A stretch of 64,000 nucleotides of DNA. Origin: Bacteroidota bacterium (lineage in GTDB: Bacteria; Bacteroidota; Bacteroidia; B-17B0; Aurantibacillaceae). The position numbers and the translations under genes were made by a program. The notes under the pieces were generated by a model. It was not told the DNA's origin and did not search any database. It worked only from the letters and a program-made list of their open reading frames with translations. The stretch is from assembly GCA_017303905.1 (NCBI GenBank), contig JAFLBH010000001.1:186001-250000 (forward strand), in the 5' to 3' direction. Of this stretch, positions 44,874-55,037 are shown in pieces; the first letter of the stretch is position 1, and each line of letters starts with the position of its first letter.

Positions 44874-45410
44874 TTAAATAAATCGCTTTTGATTTAACTG
44901 GAAAATCCGAACAGTTAGCTCGTGATCCGCCTTCCAGTTATATAAATTCATAAGTTCGCGTAAATACGTTTCACTCTCGTTAAGATTATCGATGTGATTT
45001 AATTGCTCCATGGCGAGATTGAATTCAGTTGAATTGTTGCTAAACAACTCACTAATCATTCTGAACTTATCGTTAAGTCCGATTTCTACTCTGCGGGCAG
45101 AGGTAACAGCTTCGGTTGCGCTAACTACACTAGAAATTGTTTCGTGCATTTTCACTTCATCGTTTTGCACCGGCACCTTTTGATCAGCTTGCTCCATCAC
45201 TTTGAGGTGAATATTAAAATTAGGTGAAAGCTCTTTCTGTGCTTTTAGAAATTTATAGATAACAAGTTGTTCAGTTAAAACATTCACTTTTTCCGAAAGA
45301 CTTTCAACTTCGGTAACAGAAGGTTGAATGTTTTCGTCGATATCAATTAAGGCTGCCTTTACTTCGAGTGCCGCCAGTTTTAATTGCTCAAATGCTTTTT
45401 CAGTTGTCAT
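44874..45410 (-). CDS. Conserved coiled-coil protein of Bacteroidota
   Basis: A 178-residue, mostly helical cytosolic protein. Residues 1-75 form a heptad-rich helix (TEVESLSEKVNVLTEQLVIY). The C-terminal part has the conserved-looking block RVEIGLNDKFRMISELFSNN followed by EFNLAMEQLNHIDNLNESETYLRELMN. This block recurs across Bacteroidota hypothetical proteins, ending in a short KRFI tail. Its function is unknown. It is divergent from tdk, with an 85-nt gap that must hold both promoters, and is first in a unit with the M28 peptidase gene. Confidence 0.75.
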   Translation of the reverse strand: MTTEKAFEQLKLAALEVKAALIDIDENIQPSVTEVESLSEKVNVLTEQLVIYKFLKAQKELSPNFNIHLKVMEQADQKVPVQNDEVKMHETISSVVSATEAVTSARRVEIGLNDKFRMISELFSNNSTEFNLAMEQLNHIDNLNESETYLRELMNLYNWKADHELTVRIFQLNQKRFI

Positions 45411-45495
45411 TTGTTATTATTTGTGAATAATTTTAGAACTAAAAGTAAGTCATTTACCTTTACATTTAAAGTTTATTATTAACTCCTTTTAAACA

Positions 45496-46074
45496 ATGTT
45501 TTTAGAAAACACTATCTCCCAAAAACGCCGCGGCTGGATTGAAGTTATTTGCGGGAGTATGTTTTCAGGAAAGACGGAAGAATTAATACGACGACTGAAA
45601 CGCGCACAATTCGCGAAACAGAAAGTAGAAATTTTCAAGCCCAACATTGATACGCGATACGATGATGTGAAAGTTGTTTCACACACCGGCACTGAAATTC
45701 ATAGTACGCCGGTTCCTGCAAGTTCTAATATTTTACTCATGGTAAATGATGTGGATGTTGTTGGCATTGACGAAGCACAATTTTTTGATGAAGAATTACC
45801 GAATGTATGTAAGCAATTAGCCGACATGGGCATTCGTGTGATTGTTGCAGGCTTAGATTTAGATTACTTAGGCAAACCTTTTGGTCCGATACCTAACTTG
45901 CTTGCCACTGCAGAATACGTGACTAAGGTACATGCCATTTGCATGCATTGCGGAGATTTAGCTTACGTGTCACACCGAACAATTATCAATGATAAATTGG
46001 TTGTATTAGGCGAAACCGACAGCTATGAGCCGCTTTGCAGAGTATGTTACAATAAAGCCAACGAAAACAAGTGA
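45496..46074 (+). CDS. tdk: Thymidine kinase
   Basis: A 192-residue type II thymidine kinase, phosphorylating deoxythymidine in nucleotide salvage. It has the P-loop GSMFSGKT (residues 20-27), [11 protein letters not shown] (about 93-103, catalytic Glu) and [14 protein letters not shown]. Two Cys pairs bind the structural zinc: CMHCG (about 153-157) and CRVCY near the C-terminus. The length is standard. The last 4 nt overlap the GTG start of murF-alr. Confidence 0.97.
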   Translation: MFLENTISQKRRGWIEVICGSMFSGKTEELIRRLKRAQFAKQKVEIFKPNIDTRYDDVKVVSHTGTEIHSTPVPASSNILLMVNDVDVVGIDEAQFFDEELPNVCKQLADMGIRVIVAGLDLDYLGKPFGPIPNLLATAEYVTKVHAICMHCGDLAYVSHRTIINDKLVVLGETDSYEPLCRVCYNKANENK

Positions 46075-48518
46075 TAACTCCTCATCATATTTCAAACATT
46101 TGCAGCGGACAACTTTTAGGGAATGCGCACGTAGTGATAAAACATTTACTCACCGATAGCAGAAGCGTTGTTCCGTTTTCGGAAAGTGTTTTTTTTGCTT
46201 TAGTGAGTGAACGCAATAACGGACACCGATTCATTGAGGAATTATACAAAAAAGGTGTCAGATGTTTTGTTATATCGGAAGATATAAAAGCACCGGGTAG
46301 TGACTGCGCTTTTATTAAAGTTGAAAATACACTAAGCGCACTTCAACAATTAGCTACTTCTCACCGTACTAAATTTTCACTTCCTGTTATCGGCATCACC
46401 GGCAGCAACGGTAAAACCATTGTAAAAGAATGGTTGTATCAATTACTAAAATTACGTTACAATATTTGTCGTAGTCCGAAAAGCTTCAACTCGCAAATTG
46501 GTGTTCCGCTTTCGGTATGGAATTTAAATGAACGTCATAACCTCGCGCTGTTTGAAGCGGGGATTTCTCTGCCGGGTGAAATGGAAAAACTCCAACACAT
46601 CATTCAGCCTACACTTGGCGTTTTTACCGGCATCGGAGCAGCACACCGTGAAGGTTTCAGTTCGCAAGAAGAAAAGATTGAGGAGAAATTTAAACTCTTC
46701 CAAAATTGTGATCAGATTGTTGTGAATGGATTGAGTGCGGATAAAATTCCATCTTCTTACAGAGATAAAAAAATACTCCGTATAGGCGAAGGCGGTGATA
46801 TTGAAATTAAAAATATTAGCATTGGGATTGATAACACTGATATCATCCTCAATCATCACGGAAAAGATTATTCCATTCAAATTCCATTCTTAGATAATGC
46901 TTCCATTAGTAATGCGCTCACCTGCTTTGGTGTTTTAGTGGTCTTGAATTTGAATCTGGAAGAATACATTCCTTTATTCAAAAACTTAAGTCCGGTTGCC
47001 TTACGACTCGAAATAAAAAGTGGCGTCGGCAATTGTGTATTGATTAACGATTATTACAATTCGGATTTAGATTCCTTACAAATTGCTTTAAATTATTTAC
47101 ATCAGCACAAAAGGAGTAATTCGAGAACCGTTATATTATCGGATATTGAACAATCCGGCACCAATCCCGCTGATTTATACCGGCAAATCGCGCAATTATT
47201 AAAAACCAATCAGGTTGACAGAATTGTGGGTGTCGGGAAAAACATTTGTTTGCACAAAAGTTTCTTTGGTGGCGATAAATATTTTTATGAGGATACCGCG
47301 GATCTGATCAAAGCGCTGAATGAAGGACGCTTGTTTTTTCACAACACCACCATTTTATTAAAAGGCGCACGCAAATTTGGTTTTGAAGCTGTATCGCGTT
47401 TGCTTCAGCATAAAAGTCATGATACCGTTTTAGAGATTAATCTTAACCGACTTACCGATAACATCAATTACTATCGCAGTCTTTTAAATAAAGGCACAGG
47501 CATCATGTGTATGGTAAAAGCCATGGGCTACGGAAGCGGCGGAATTGAGATTGCACGAACCTTGCAACACATGGGCGTAAATTATTTAGCGGTAGCTTAT
47601 GCTGATGAAGGTGTTGAATTAAGAAGTTCACAGATACAATTACCTATTATGGTGATGAGTCCGGAGGAAGATTCACTGGAAGATATTGTGAATTATAATC
47701 TGGAGCCTGAAATTTATTCGTTCAGAATGCTCGAAATGTTTTGCCGGCAATTGAGCAAGAGCGGCATTTCGGAACCTTATCCGGTACACATTAAAATCGA
47801 CACCGGCATGCATCGCTTAGGCTTTGAAGAAAAAGATTTTGAAACATTAGCCGGATTATTGCATCATCATCCACAAGTAAAAGTACAAAGTGTGTTCTCG
47901 CATTTAGTAGGCAGTGATAACACGGCCCTTGATGAATTTAGCAATGAGCAGATTAAGCTTTTTGATAAAGCCTGCACATTGATAGAAAGCAAAACCGGTT
48001 ATCCATTTTTAAAACACATTTGCAACTCCGGTGGCATCACACGATTTAAACATGCGCATTATAGCATGGTGCGGTTGGGAATTGGCATGTATGGCATTGG
48101 CGTTAATGCGGAAGAACAGAAAAAATTACAAAATGTTAGTTCATTAAAAACACGTATTTCTCAAATAAAAAATGTGAGCAGTGGGCAAACCGTAGGTTAT
48201 AACCGTAACGGTAAAATTGAAAAAGAAACCAGCATTGCTACCATTCCTATTGGGTATGCCGACGGCTTTAGAAGAGAATTAGGAAACGGAAAATTTGAAG
48301 TATATGTAAATGGTAAAACTGCAAAGACAGTTGGGAACATTTGCATGGACATGTGTATGATTGATGTGACCGGATTAAATTGTAAGGAAGGTGATGAAGT
48401 CATCGTGTTCGAAAATTTTGAGCAGATTGAAAAACTGGCCAAAGCCATGAACACCATTTCTTATGAAGTGCTTACTTCTATTTCTAATCGTGTAAAACGA
48501 GTTTATGTTCAAGAGTAA
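46071..48518 (+). CDS. Fused MurF ligase / alanine racemase
   Basis: An 815-residue two-enzyme fusion typical of Bacteroidota. Residues 1-450 are MurF, which joins D-Ala-D-Ala to UDP-MurNAc-tripeptide: [15 protein letters not shown]-loop (about 107-120), [13 protein letters not shown] and [13 protein letters not shown]. Residues 455-815 are alanine racemase: [11 protein letters not shown] with the PLP lysine at about 482, [22 protein letters not shown] and CMDMCMID. It thus makes D-Ala and uses the dipeptide in peptidoglycan. The start codon is GTG, overlapping the tdk stop as GTGA; no ATG in frame gives a better N-terminus. The fusion probably keeps D-Ala supply in step with MurF. Confidence 0.96.
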   Translation: MITPHHISNICSGQLLGNAHVVIKHLLTDSRSVVPFSESVFFALVSERNNGHRFIEELYKKGVRCFVISEDIKAPGSDCAFIKVENTLSALQQLATSHRTKFSLPVIGITGSNGKTIVKEWLYQLLKLRYNICRSPKSFNSQIGVPLSVWNLNERHNLALFEAGISLPGEMEKLQHIIQPTLGVFTGIGAAHREGFSSQEEKIEEKFKLFQNCDQIVVNGLSADKIPSSYRDKKILRIGEGGDIEIKNISIGIDNTDIILNHHGKDYSIQIPFLDNASISNALTCFGVLVVLNLNLEEYIPLFKNLSPVALRLEIKSGVGNCVLINDYYNSDLDSLQIALNYLHQHKRSNSRTVILSDIEQSGTNPADLYRQIAQLLKTNQVDRIVGVGKNICLHKSFFGGDKYFYEDTADLIKALNEGRLFFHNTTILLKGARKFGFEAVSRLLQHKSHDTVLEINLNRLTDNINYYRSLLNKGTGIMCMVKAMGYGSGGIEIARTLQHMGVNYLAVAYADEGVELRSSQIQLPIMVMSPEEDSLEDIVNYNLEPEIYSFRMLEMFCRQLSKSGISEPYPVHIKIDTGMHRLGFEEKDFETLAGLLHHHPQVKVQSVFSHLVGSDNTALDEFSNEQIKLFDKACTLIESKTGYPFLKHICNSGGITRFKHAHYSMVRLGIGMYGIGVNAEEQKKLQNVSSLKTRISQIKNVSSGQTVGYNRNGKIEKETSIATIPIGYADGFRRELGNGKFEVYVNGKTAKTVGNICMDMCMIDVTGLNCKEGDEVIVFENFEQIEKLAKAMNTISYEVLTSISNRVKRVYVQE

Positions 48519-48550
48519 TTCACGTTTATAGTGTAAACTGTTAGTTCGTT

Positions 48551-48620
48551 CCGATAGCAATCGGTAGAAGTCGAGAACATGAATAACAATCTACGTCTCA
48601 ACTACGCTCGATGTGACATC
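48551..48620. repeat. Dispersed repeats: CCGATAGC-type palindrome and repeat A
   Basis: CCGATAGCAATCGG (48551-48564) is an imperfect palindrome of a common Bacteroidota intergenic type. It is followed at 48593-48620 by a variant of repeat A (GTCTCAACTACGCTCGATGT). The block lies between convergent genes, just before a terminator. Confidence 0.65.
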
Positions 48621-48622
48621 AT

Positions 48623-48653
48623 AAAAAAAGGCAGCTAAATAGCTGCCTTTTTT
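48623..48653. terminator. Bidirectional intrinsic terminator
   Basis: AAAAAAAGGCAGCTA, loop AA, TAGCTGCCTTTTTT. The stem is flanked by A- and T-runs, so it can stop both murF-alr and the convergent gene at 48672. Confidence 0.93.
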
Positions 48654-48671
48654 CTAATATTATATTAACTC

Positions 48672-49505
48672 TTATTTCTTTGCATCGCTCATCGCTTGGT
48701 CAAATTCAAAATTCAAAGTTGTTGCTTTTTCCTTTACAAGAGGTGACTCTGTGAATGTTTCGCGCCATTGAATTATCATTTCTACTTTTTGCATATCCAT
48801 TTTCCTTCCGCCTTCCATACGCTCCCATTTAATAGTAAATGAATCATTCTCGCCTTTCATTAACATGATTGGTCCGCTGCCCCCCAATAAACCCGCACTG
48901 TATTTAGAAGCGTATTCATTGCCGTCAGGCATTTTTGCGGCACTTTTTAATGGATCAATAAACCCTATTTTATTACCTCCATATACAACTTTAAACTTTG
49001 CCTCTGTCTTATCTGTTTCTTTGGACAGTTTATCCATATTACATTTAAAATCGCCTGCTACGAAATCATTTTTTGAAGGCGGTAATTTAAAATCATCTGC
49101 CTTTACAACTGTTCCGTTTGGAGAAGCTGTATAAATACCATCCGTAGAAAATGAATAATTTTTTACTGCATTGTACCCAGGGCCTTTTAGATTAATAATT
49201 CTGAAATCGCTTCCGAAAGGTTTAATCACTAACCATTTCTCCTTCGGCATCATGTCTTTGCCGTTAATGATAAATTTACATTCCTCCGGTTTTAAGATTA
49301 AGAAGTCAGCCGTTTTATTGATGATCTTTAACTTGAACTTAGTTTCGCCGGGAGTTGAAACTGCATTATCCACCTCAACCGAATAGCGCTCACCTTCCTG
49401 AGTTATATTCTTATAATAAAGTTTTTCATACTTCCTATCAGATTGAGCGTTTAAAACATTCCCGCTAATTATAGCCAAGGAAAGCATAAGAATTGTTTTT
49501 TTCAT
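48672..49505 (-). CDS. Exported protein of unknown function
   Basis: A 277-residue protein with a signal peptide (MKKTILMLSLAIISGNVLNA). The mature part looks like beta-sandwich modules: a first with NAVSTPGETKFKLKIINKTA and a second with AKFKVVYGGNKIGFIDPLKS. The C-terminus is Lys/Glu-rich (QAMSDAKK). There is no sorting domain. It is probably periplasmic. It lies 28 nt downstream of a T9SS cargo gene on the same strand. I do not recognise the family. Confidence 0.72.
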   Translation of the reverse strand: MKKTILMLSLAIISGNVLNAQSDRKYEKLYYKNITQEGERYSVEVDNAVSTPGETKFKLKIINKTADFLILKPEECKFIINGKDMMPKEKWLVIKPFGSDFRIINLKGPGYNAVKNYSFSTDGIYTASPNGTVVKADDFKLPPSKNDFVAGDFKCNMDKLSKETDKTEAKFKVVYGGNKIGFIDPLKSAAKMPDGNEYASKYSAGLLGGSGPIMLMKGENDSFTIKWERMEGGRKMDMQKVEMIIQWRETFTESPLVKEKATTLNFEFDQAMSDAKK

Positions 49506-49533
49506 GTCTTTGATTTTTGGGTTAGTTGTAATA

Positions 49534-51558
49534 TTACTCTAATATTAATTTTGTTATTTCCGTTTTCGTTTGTGTGGTGAAGATAATAAAATAAAATCCT
49601 TTTGAATAATTACGCAGGTCGATTTCATGCTTTCCAATTTGCTTATTTACAATAAAAATTATTCTTCCATCTATATCCATTAATGCTATCTCCGCTTCCG
49701 CTTTTAGTTCTGCTATAATCATGCCATTTGATGGATTCGGATATACTTTCAGGGGTTCGTTTAACAAATTTTCACTGATACTTGTGCAGGGTGATACGGC
49801 TTGAGTTATAATTGCAGTTGCAGAACATCCCAGGCTTGTGCCTGTCACTGTATAACTTGTTGTTATGCTCGGACTTATAACCACTACAGGTGTTATAGCG
49901 CCTGTACTCCAAGTATAATTTGTTGCTCCACTTGCGCTAAGTGTAGAGTTTTGACCTGAACAAATTAGTGTATTGCTTTGACTAATGCTTACTGTAGGAA
50001 TTGGATTAACCGTAATGGTAGCAATTGCAGCATTTGTAGACAGACATCCGGAATCAGATCCTATAATTGTAAACGTTGTTGTGGCACTTGGCGTAACAAC
50101 CGGACCACTACTATATGTATAAGAAGAAGCGCCTAGTGGCGACAAGGTATAAGATTGTCCTGAACATATTGCCGCTGAATTTACAACAATGGTAGGTGAT
50201 AACACTACACTTACGGTTGCCAGTGCTGAATTTGAATTAACGCAGCCTAATGTGTTTGTTCCAATGACTGTATAGGTGGTTGTAGAAGTTGGACTAACCG
50301 TTGGGCTTCCGCTTGAAAATGTGTATGTATCTGCTCCGGAAGGATTAATTACAAAAGAATTACCGGAACAAATACTACCGCTGTTTACGGTGATGGTTGG
50401 CGAAGCAATAACGGATGCACTTAATGCAAAATTATAAATAGTGGTGTTACAATTATCGGTAGTAAAACTAATGGCGGCGGTCTTAGCGCCTGTTGTTGTT
50501 GGAAAAAATGTGATTCCGAAAACAGCGGAAGAAGCCGGCGCAATGGTTGAAGAAGGCAAAGTTGATACAGAAAATGAAGGTGCATTTGTACCAGTAATTG
50601 TAAAATTACCTAAACTAAGTGGCGCCGTTAAATTATTAAAAACGGTGTAAGTATTTGTAATTGGTGTAGGCCCTGAGCAAACTGTTCCAAAGTTAGTGTT
50701 ATTCAATGTTGAGGTAGTTGTTGCATTATCATTGATGACATTACTATTGCTTTCAACCGAAATAAAAACTTGCGGACATGATACCCCGGAGGTAACTGCA
50801 CCCGGAGCAATAAAGTTAGAGCTTGATCCGGTTAAAGCCATGCCGCTGATTACGCCATTACCTCCGGCTATTAAATTTGTGATTGATGTAACAGATGTAT
50901 TATTTCCACCTGCAATTCCTTGATTAAATTGGTAATAACGTAAAAGTCCTGTTTGCGGAAGAGTTAATTCACAATTCATGCGCGACTGTACCTCGCACGC
51001 ACTTAATACACGATTCCACAGCCTGAATTCATCCATATCGCCATTAAAATAACGAATGTTTGTTTGAATGCTACCAAGAGCAATATTTGCATTCGTGTTT
51101 CTCGCATTGCTGCTAACACCAGGATCTAAACTTGCCTCCAAAACCCCATTAATATATAGCCACATATACCCATTTGGATTTGATGTAAACATGGCAGCGA
51201 CATGAACCCAATTACCTGTATTAACATTAGAAGTAGATGTAATAGTTACGTCAGGATTCCCGGTTCCAAAAGCGATTTTTGAGCCTAGCAAGCTTACTCC
51301 GTAATCATTCACTGCGCCTCCTACTTCCGCATCTGCAATACCAACACCATGATACCATTGCGTTCCGTTTGGTCCTGTTTGAGTTGTTCGCATCCAAAAT
51401 TCTATTGTAAAGGCTCCCATTGTAGATACCGGCACCCTTACCTGATCATTAAGTCCATCAAAATTTAATGCCGCGCCTGGTTGCGCTGTTAGAAAAAAAG
51501 GAGATAGAAGGCCGATCAGTACTGCCACCATGTTTTTTTTTATTCTTTCCATATTCAA
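49534..51558 (-). CDS. LamG/Ig-like T9SS cargo protein
   Basis: A 674-residue secreted protein. The signal peptide (about 1-25) precedes a LamG/concanavalin-type jelly roll (about 28-200: FTIEFWMRTTQTGPNGTQWY, YINGVLEASLDPG, NGDMDEFRLWNRVLSACEV). A choice-of-anchor-D-like segment (about 255-375) follows, then three CSGQ-type Ig-like repeats (for example LICSGQNSTLSASGATNYTW) that resemble those in the SBBP proteins. It ends in a T9SS sorting domain from LKVYPNPSNGMIIA. It probably binds glycan or protein at the surface. The Ig-like modules are shared with 23699 and 26227, which suggests a common module pool. Confidence 0.87.
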   Translation of the reverse strand: MNMERIKKNMVAVLIGLLSPFFLTAQPGAALNFDGLNDQVRVPVSTMGAFTIEFWMRTTQTGPNGTQWYHGVGIADAEVGGAVNDYGVSLLGSKIAFGTGNPDVTITSTSNVNTGNWVHVAAMFTSNPNGYMWLYINGVLEASLDPGVSSNARNTNANIALGSIQTNIRYFNGDMDEFRLWNRVLSACEVQSRMNCELTLPQTGLLRYYQFNQGIAGGNNTSVTSITNLIAGGNGVISGMALTGSSSNFIAPGAVTSGVSCPQVFISVESNSNVINDNATTTSTLNNTNFGTVCSGPTPITNTYTVFNNLTAPLSLGNFTITGTNAPSFSVSTLPSSTIAPASSAVFGITFFPTTTGAKTAAISFTTDNCNTTIYNFALSASVIASPTITVNSGSICSGNSFVINPSGADTYTFSSGSPTVSPTSTTTYTVIGTNTLGCVNSNSALATVSVVLSPTIVVNSAAICSGQSYTLSPLGASSYTYSSGPVVTPSATTTFTIIGSDSGCLSTNAAIATITVNPIPTVSISQSNTLICSGQNSTLSASGATNYTWSTGAITPVVVISPSITTSYTVTGTSLGCSATAIITQAVSPCTSISENLLNEPLKVYPNPSNGMIIAELKAEAEIALMDIDGRIIFIVNKQIGKHEIDLRNYSKGFYFIIFTTQTKTEITKLILE

Positions 51559-51878
51559 GGTTTTTTTAAATTATCCGGCAAAGAAACCTATACACTAAAA
51601 AAGACTCATTCAAGGATGTTGCGTAAATATGTAAATATGTTGCATTAATGCAATTAGTTGGTTTTCAGGAGAAGAATTGAAGTAAAATATGCCTTGATGG
51701 CACTGCGCGTCGATAAATCTTGTCTCGGTACGTTTATTAACTCCTGTTTTTAATCCGAAAAACAAGTCGCTAAACGAAAACAACATCCCGGAATAATTAA
51801 ATTATGAAGAAAACTAACAATTTATTTTATCGTTAGTCCCGATATAAACTGGCGAATTTGCCGCAAAAACGTAAAGAA
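51559..51878. other. 320-bp intergenic region with a palindrome
   Basis: No gene is visible. It holds two TAAATATG units (51623-51639) and a perfect palindrome just after them (51640-51653). Beyond that are degenerate dispersed-repeat fragments (for example CTTGTCTCGGTACG). It separates the LamG gene from the AraC-type hybrid regulator gene. Confidence 0.6.
51640..51653. promoter_or_regulatory. 14-bp perfect palindrome TTGCATTAATGCAA
   Basis: A self-complementary 14-mer 82 nt upstream of the LamG cargo gene, directly preceded by two TAAATATG units. The dyad suggests a dimeric regulator site. The hybrid kinase with an AraC domain encoded next door is a candidate binder, by inference only. Confidence 0.4.
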
Positions 51879-54485
51879 TTACTTAAGTGATACTTGAGAA
51901 GGTGATACTCCAAAATGCTGGGTAAAACATTTCGTAAAATACGACTGTGAAGAAAAACCTGTTTGGTAAGCAATTTCAGTTACATTACCTTGCTTTTTTA
52001 ACAGCAGTTCTTTTGCCTTTTCCAACCTGATTGTTCTGATTAATTCCGAAGGAGAAATCCCCAACATTGCTTTCACCTTCCGCTGAAAATGGCTGCGATT
52101 TGTTGCCATTAAATCCGCCAATGACTCAACAGTTAACTCAGGATTATCTAATTGCTGAAAAATTATTTTGAATAATTTTTGAGTGTAAGGTTCCTTCCCG
52201 GTATATCTTTCCTCTACGCTTTTTTCTGTCTGATGAATTTGTTCGTTAAACTCAAGCTTACGCTTACGAAGTATATCGATTTGATTTTTTACAATTGCGA
52301 GCAACTCATCCGGAAGAAAAGGTTTTGTTAGATGTGCCTGAGCACCTTCATTCAATGCTGCAATCCTTGCCTCTCCCGATGCCTTTGCAGACAACACTAT
52401 AGCAGGAATGTGATTTGTGTTTTCATTTGAACGAATTGACTTAAGCATTGCCATTCCATCAAGCTCAGGCATCATTAAATCGGTAATCATCAGATCCGGC
52501 AATGTTTTCTCTATCAGTAGCAATGCTTCATTACCGTTTTTTGCCGTAAGAACGCTAAATCCATTGTTGCGCAGATAGTGCGAATTAAACCGGAGGATTT
52601 CATCGTCATCTTCAACCAACAAAATAACCGGCTTCTCCTGAGTTGTGCTGTTAGTTTCGCTACCTGTAATATCATTTCTGATTTCCATCGGTAAATTCAG
52701 CATCATTTTTACTGTAAAGGTAGCTCCCTTACCGGGTTCACTCTTTACATTAATTTCTCCTCTTAAAAGCTCAAGCAAGTCCTTTACCAGAGACAATCCA
52801 ATACCTGCTCCTTTTGTTTTATCGGAATTTTGCTTGCTTCTGAAAAACCTGTCAAATATTTTACTTTGTTCGCTCAGTGGTATTCCTTCACCTGTATCCC
52901 AAACGATCATATCCAACAGAACGCCATTTTCATCATCACGCGTTGTCACATCTATACCAACCTGTCCTCCGGCTTGTGTAAACTTTATTGCGTTACTCAA
53001 AAGATTTCCTACGATCTTTTCAATAGCATCCTTATCAAACAACACCATTTTTTGCGTGACGTTAAATGAATAATGAACAACAATATTTTGATCGGAAGCC
53101 GCTTTGACAAAACCTTGTACAATCTGATTCAGATACGCATCTAAATCTCCTAAAGTTTCATTCAATGTGTATTTAACCGCATCTAACTTAGAAATGGAAA
53201 GCATTTGATTAACCAAATCATTTAACCGATTAATATTTCTTTCTGCCATCTCTATATTAAAACGATCGTCATCGTCGTTGTGCTTTGATTTAAGAACCTT
53301 GAGCGGCGCCTGAATCATGCTTAATGGAGTTCTGATTTCATGCACAACATTAGAGAAAAACTTTCTTTTCGCTTCTTCAATTCTACTATTCACCCGTTTC
53401 TTAAATCCAAAGTATACAATCAGAAGTACAGTTAACAATACTATAATCACCAGTATGAATAAAATCAAATAAATTCTTTTGCCTTGCCTTTCAATTCTTA
53501 AACTTTGCTCAGCTATTTCTAAATTTTGCTTTTGTATCGTCTCTTTACTTCTTTCGGTTTGATATTGCTTATCGAGCTGAATTGCATAAGCATTAATTTC
53601 CTGAGCTTGCAATTGGTCCTTTAATTCAATATAAGCTCTAAAAGTTTCTGCTGCCTTTTTATAATCCTTTAAATCAAAATACAGCTCGGATAAATTGCCA
53701 AGAATTTTATTTTTTTCTTCCTTAAGCCCGAGGCTGTCAGTTACTCTCAATGCCAAAAGATAATTGTAAAGCGCTTTACCATACTCTTGCTTAGTTTGAT
53801 ATATCGCCCCCAGATTAAATAACGGTCTAAAGGCCTCTGCCATATTGTTTGTCTTATTCCATATAAATAAAGCTCTATTGTAGTTGGAAGCGGCTGAATC
53901 GAGCAATGATGGTATAGAATCTTGACGATATAATAATTGATAATGCATTCCGAAGGCATTGTAATAAAAACTCCAAATTGCAGAATCCTTAACGTAAGGT
54001 AAGATGCCGCTCAACTCACTCAGAACAATGGCTGAACTATCATATTCCTTCAAACTACGATGAACTGAAGAAAGATTTAATAAACTATTCGCCAAAGGTT
54101 TTAACATGTTAGCGTTCCGCTTTACTTTAATTTCCTCCTTAAAGAAAAACTTAGCCAGAGAAATATTCTTTTGCTCAAAATTGATAATACCAAGATTATT
54201 ATAAATAAATATTTTCTGTTTATTGAAACTGGTATCGGTACAATTCTTTAATGCTTTATAGTAAAAGTCAATCGCCTTCTTAGTATCACCCGTAAGATGA
54301 TATATATTTGCTTTTGAAGAAAAGGCGCTTATTATATACTTCTTTGATCCCTCTTGCCTTGCTCTTAACAACATACTATCTGAATAGTACATAGCTGAAT
54401 CAAATTTCTGATCATTACGCAACTTTCGTATTTTGTCCGATAGTTTAACGAAATCTGTATTTTGTCCGGCTAAATAAGCGGTCAA
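51879..54485 (-). CDS. Hybrid TPR sensor kinase / response regulator / AraC activator
   Basis: A one-protein two-component system, 868 residues from a TTG at 54485. TPR helices (about 10-300) and a membrane helix (about 333-357) are followed by HisKA with FSNVVHEIRTPLSMI (His about 382) and HATPase with NAIKFT, DTGEGIP and GAGIGLSLVKDL. The receiver has VEDDDE and MITDLMMPELDG, and a C-terminal AraC HTH ends the protein (LEKAKELLLKKQGNVTEIAY, then FTKCFTQHFGVSP). It lies downstream of msrC. The hydrophobic stretch KPLNILFLFFLTAYLAG is encoded across and upstream of the TTG, with no ATG or GTG before an in-frame stop at 54561, so the true start is probably an unusual codon further upstream. 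Confidence 0.88.
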   Translation of the reverse strand: MTAYLAGQNTDFVKLSDKIRKLRNDQKFDSAMYYSDSMLLRARQEGSKKYIISAFSSKANIYHLTGDTKKAIDFYYKALKNCTDTSFNKQKIFIYNNLGIINFEQKNISLAKFFFKEEIKVKRNANMLKPLANSLLNLSSVHRSLKEYDSSAIVLSELSGILPYVKDSAIWSFYYNAFGMHYQLLYRQDSIPSLLDSAASNYNRALFIWNKTNNMAEAFRPLFNLGAIYQTKQEYGKALYNYLLALRVTDSLGLKEEKNKILGNLSELYFDLKDYKKAAETFRAYIELKDQLQAQEINAYAIQLDKQYQTERSKETIQKQNLEIAEQSLRIERQGKRIYLILFILVIIVLLTVLLIVYFGFKKRVNSRIEEAKRKFFSNVVHEIRTPLSMIQAPLKVLKSKHNDDDDRFNIEMAERNINRLNDLVNQMLSISKLDAVKYTLNETLGDLDAYLNQIVQGFVKAASDQNIVVHYSFNVTQKMVLFDKDAIEKIVGNLLSNAIKFTQAGGQVGIDVTTRDDENGVLLDMIVWDTGEGIPLSEQSKIFDRFFRSKQNSDKTKGAGIGLSLVKDLLELLRGEINVKSEPGKGATFTVKMMLNLPMEIRNDITGSETNSTTQEKPVILLVEDDDEILRFNSHYLRNNGFSVLTAKNGNEALLLIEKTLPDLMITDLMMPELDGMAMLKSIRSNENTNHIPAIVLSAKASGEARIAALNEGAQAHLTKPFLPDELLAIVKNQIDILRKRKLEFNEQIHQTEKSVEERYTGKEPYTQKLFKIIFQQLDNPELTVESLADLMATNRSHFQRKVKAMLGISPSELIRTIRLEKAKELLLKKQGNVTEIAYQTGFSSQSYFTKCFTQHFGVSPSQVSLK

Positions 54486-54517
54486 AAAAAATAAAAAAAG
54501 AATATTTAGCGGTTTAC

Positions 54518-54997
54518 TTAAGATAACTTTAAAAATGAAAGGACTTCGCTTAAAAATAATTTATCCATATCATCAAAACAAGCATATTCATCACTATCCA
54601 CATCCAATACGCCAATGATTTCTTTTTTAGAATTATAAATCGGTAAAACGATTTCTGATTTAGAGAGGGAAGAACAAGCAATATGTCCGGGGAATTGATC
54701 CACATCTTCTACAATGATAACCTCTCCTCTTTCCCAGGAAGCGCCACAAACGCCCTTACCTTTATGTATGCGCGTACAGGCAACCGGACCTTGAAACGGA
54801 CCCAAGACCAATTGATTATCCTTTACTAAATAAAAACCTACCCAAAAGAAATTCATGCCATATTTAAGTGCAGCACAAATATTAGCCATATTAGCGGTTA
54901 TATCACTCTCACCTTCCATTAATGCTTTAATTTGAGGAATTAATTCGAGGTATTTTTCCTGCTTATTCGTTGCGGTTATTTTTAAATCTTCGGCCAT
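54518..54997 (-). CDS. msrC: Free methionine-(R)-sulfoxide reductase, GAF domain
   Basis: A 159-residue single GAF-domain enzyme that reduces free Met-R-sulfoxide, helping oxidative stress repair. All three functional cysteines are present, C74 (ACTRI), C84 (GVCGA) and C108 (HIACSS), with the same spacing (10 and 24) as E. coli C84, C94 and C118. Other hallmarks are NFFWVGFYL at about 49 and EIVLPIYNSKKEIIGVLDVDSDE. Its 3' end is 33 nt from the annotated TTG of the hybrid kinase, whose probable N-terminal codons overlap it. The -7 box TAAATTTG ends 4 nt before the ATG, suggesting a leaderless transcript. Confidence 0.95.
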   Translation of the reverse strand: MAEDLKITATNKQEKYLELIPQIKALMEGESDITANMANICAALKYGMNFFWVGFYLVKDNQLVLGPFQGPVACTRIHKGKGVCGASWERGEVIIVEDVDQFPGHIACSSLSKSEIVLPIYNSKKEIIGVLDVDSDEYACFDDMDKLFLSEVLSFLKLS

Positions 54998-55001
54998 ATA
55001 A

Positions 55002-55028
55002 CAAATTTATCTATCTTAGTTAGATAAA
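55002..55028. promoter_or_regulatory. Divergent promoter with inverted repeat
   Basis: TTTATCTA, 7-nt spacer, TAGATAAA (55006-55028) overlaps the msrC -7 box TAAATTTG (minus strand, 55002-55009). It lies 9 nt before the repeat-protein ATG at 55038. One operator could control both divergent genes. Confidence 0.5.
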
Positions 55029-55037
55029 ACCAGAAAC

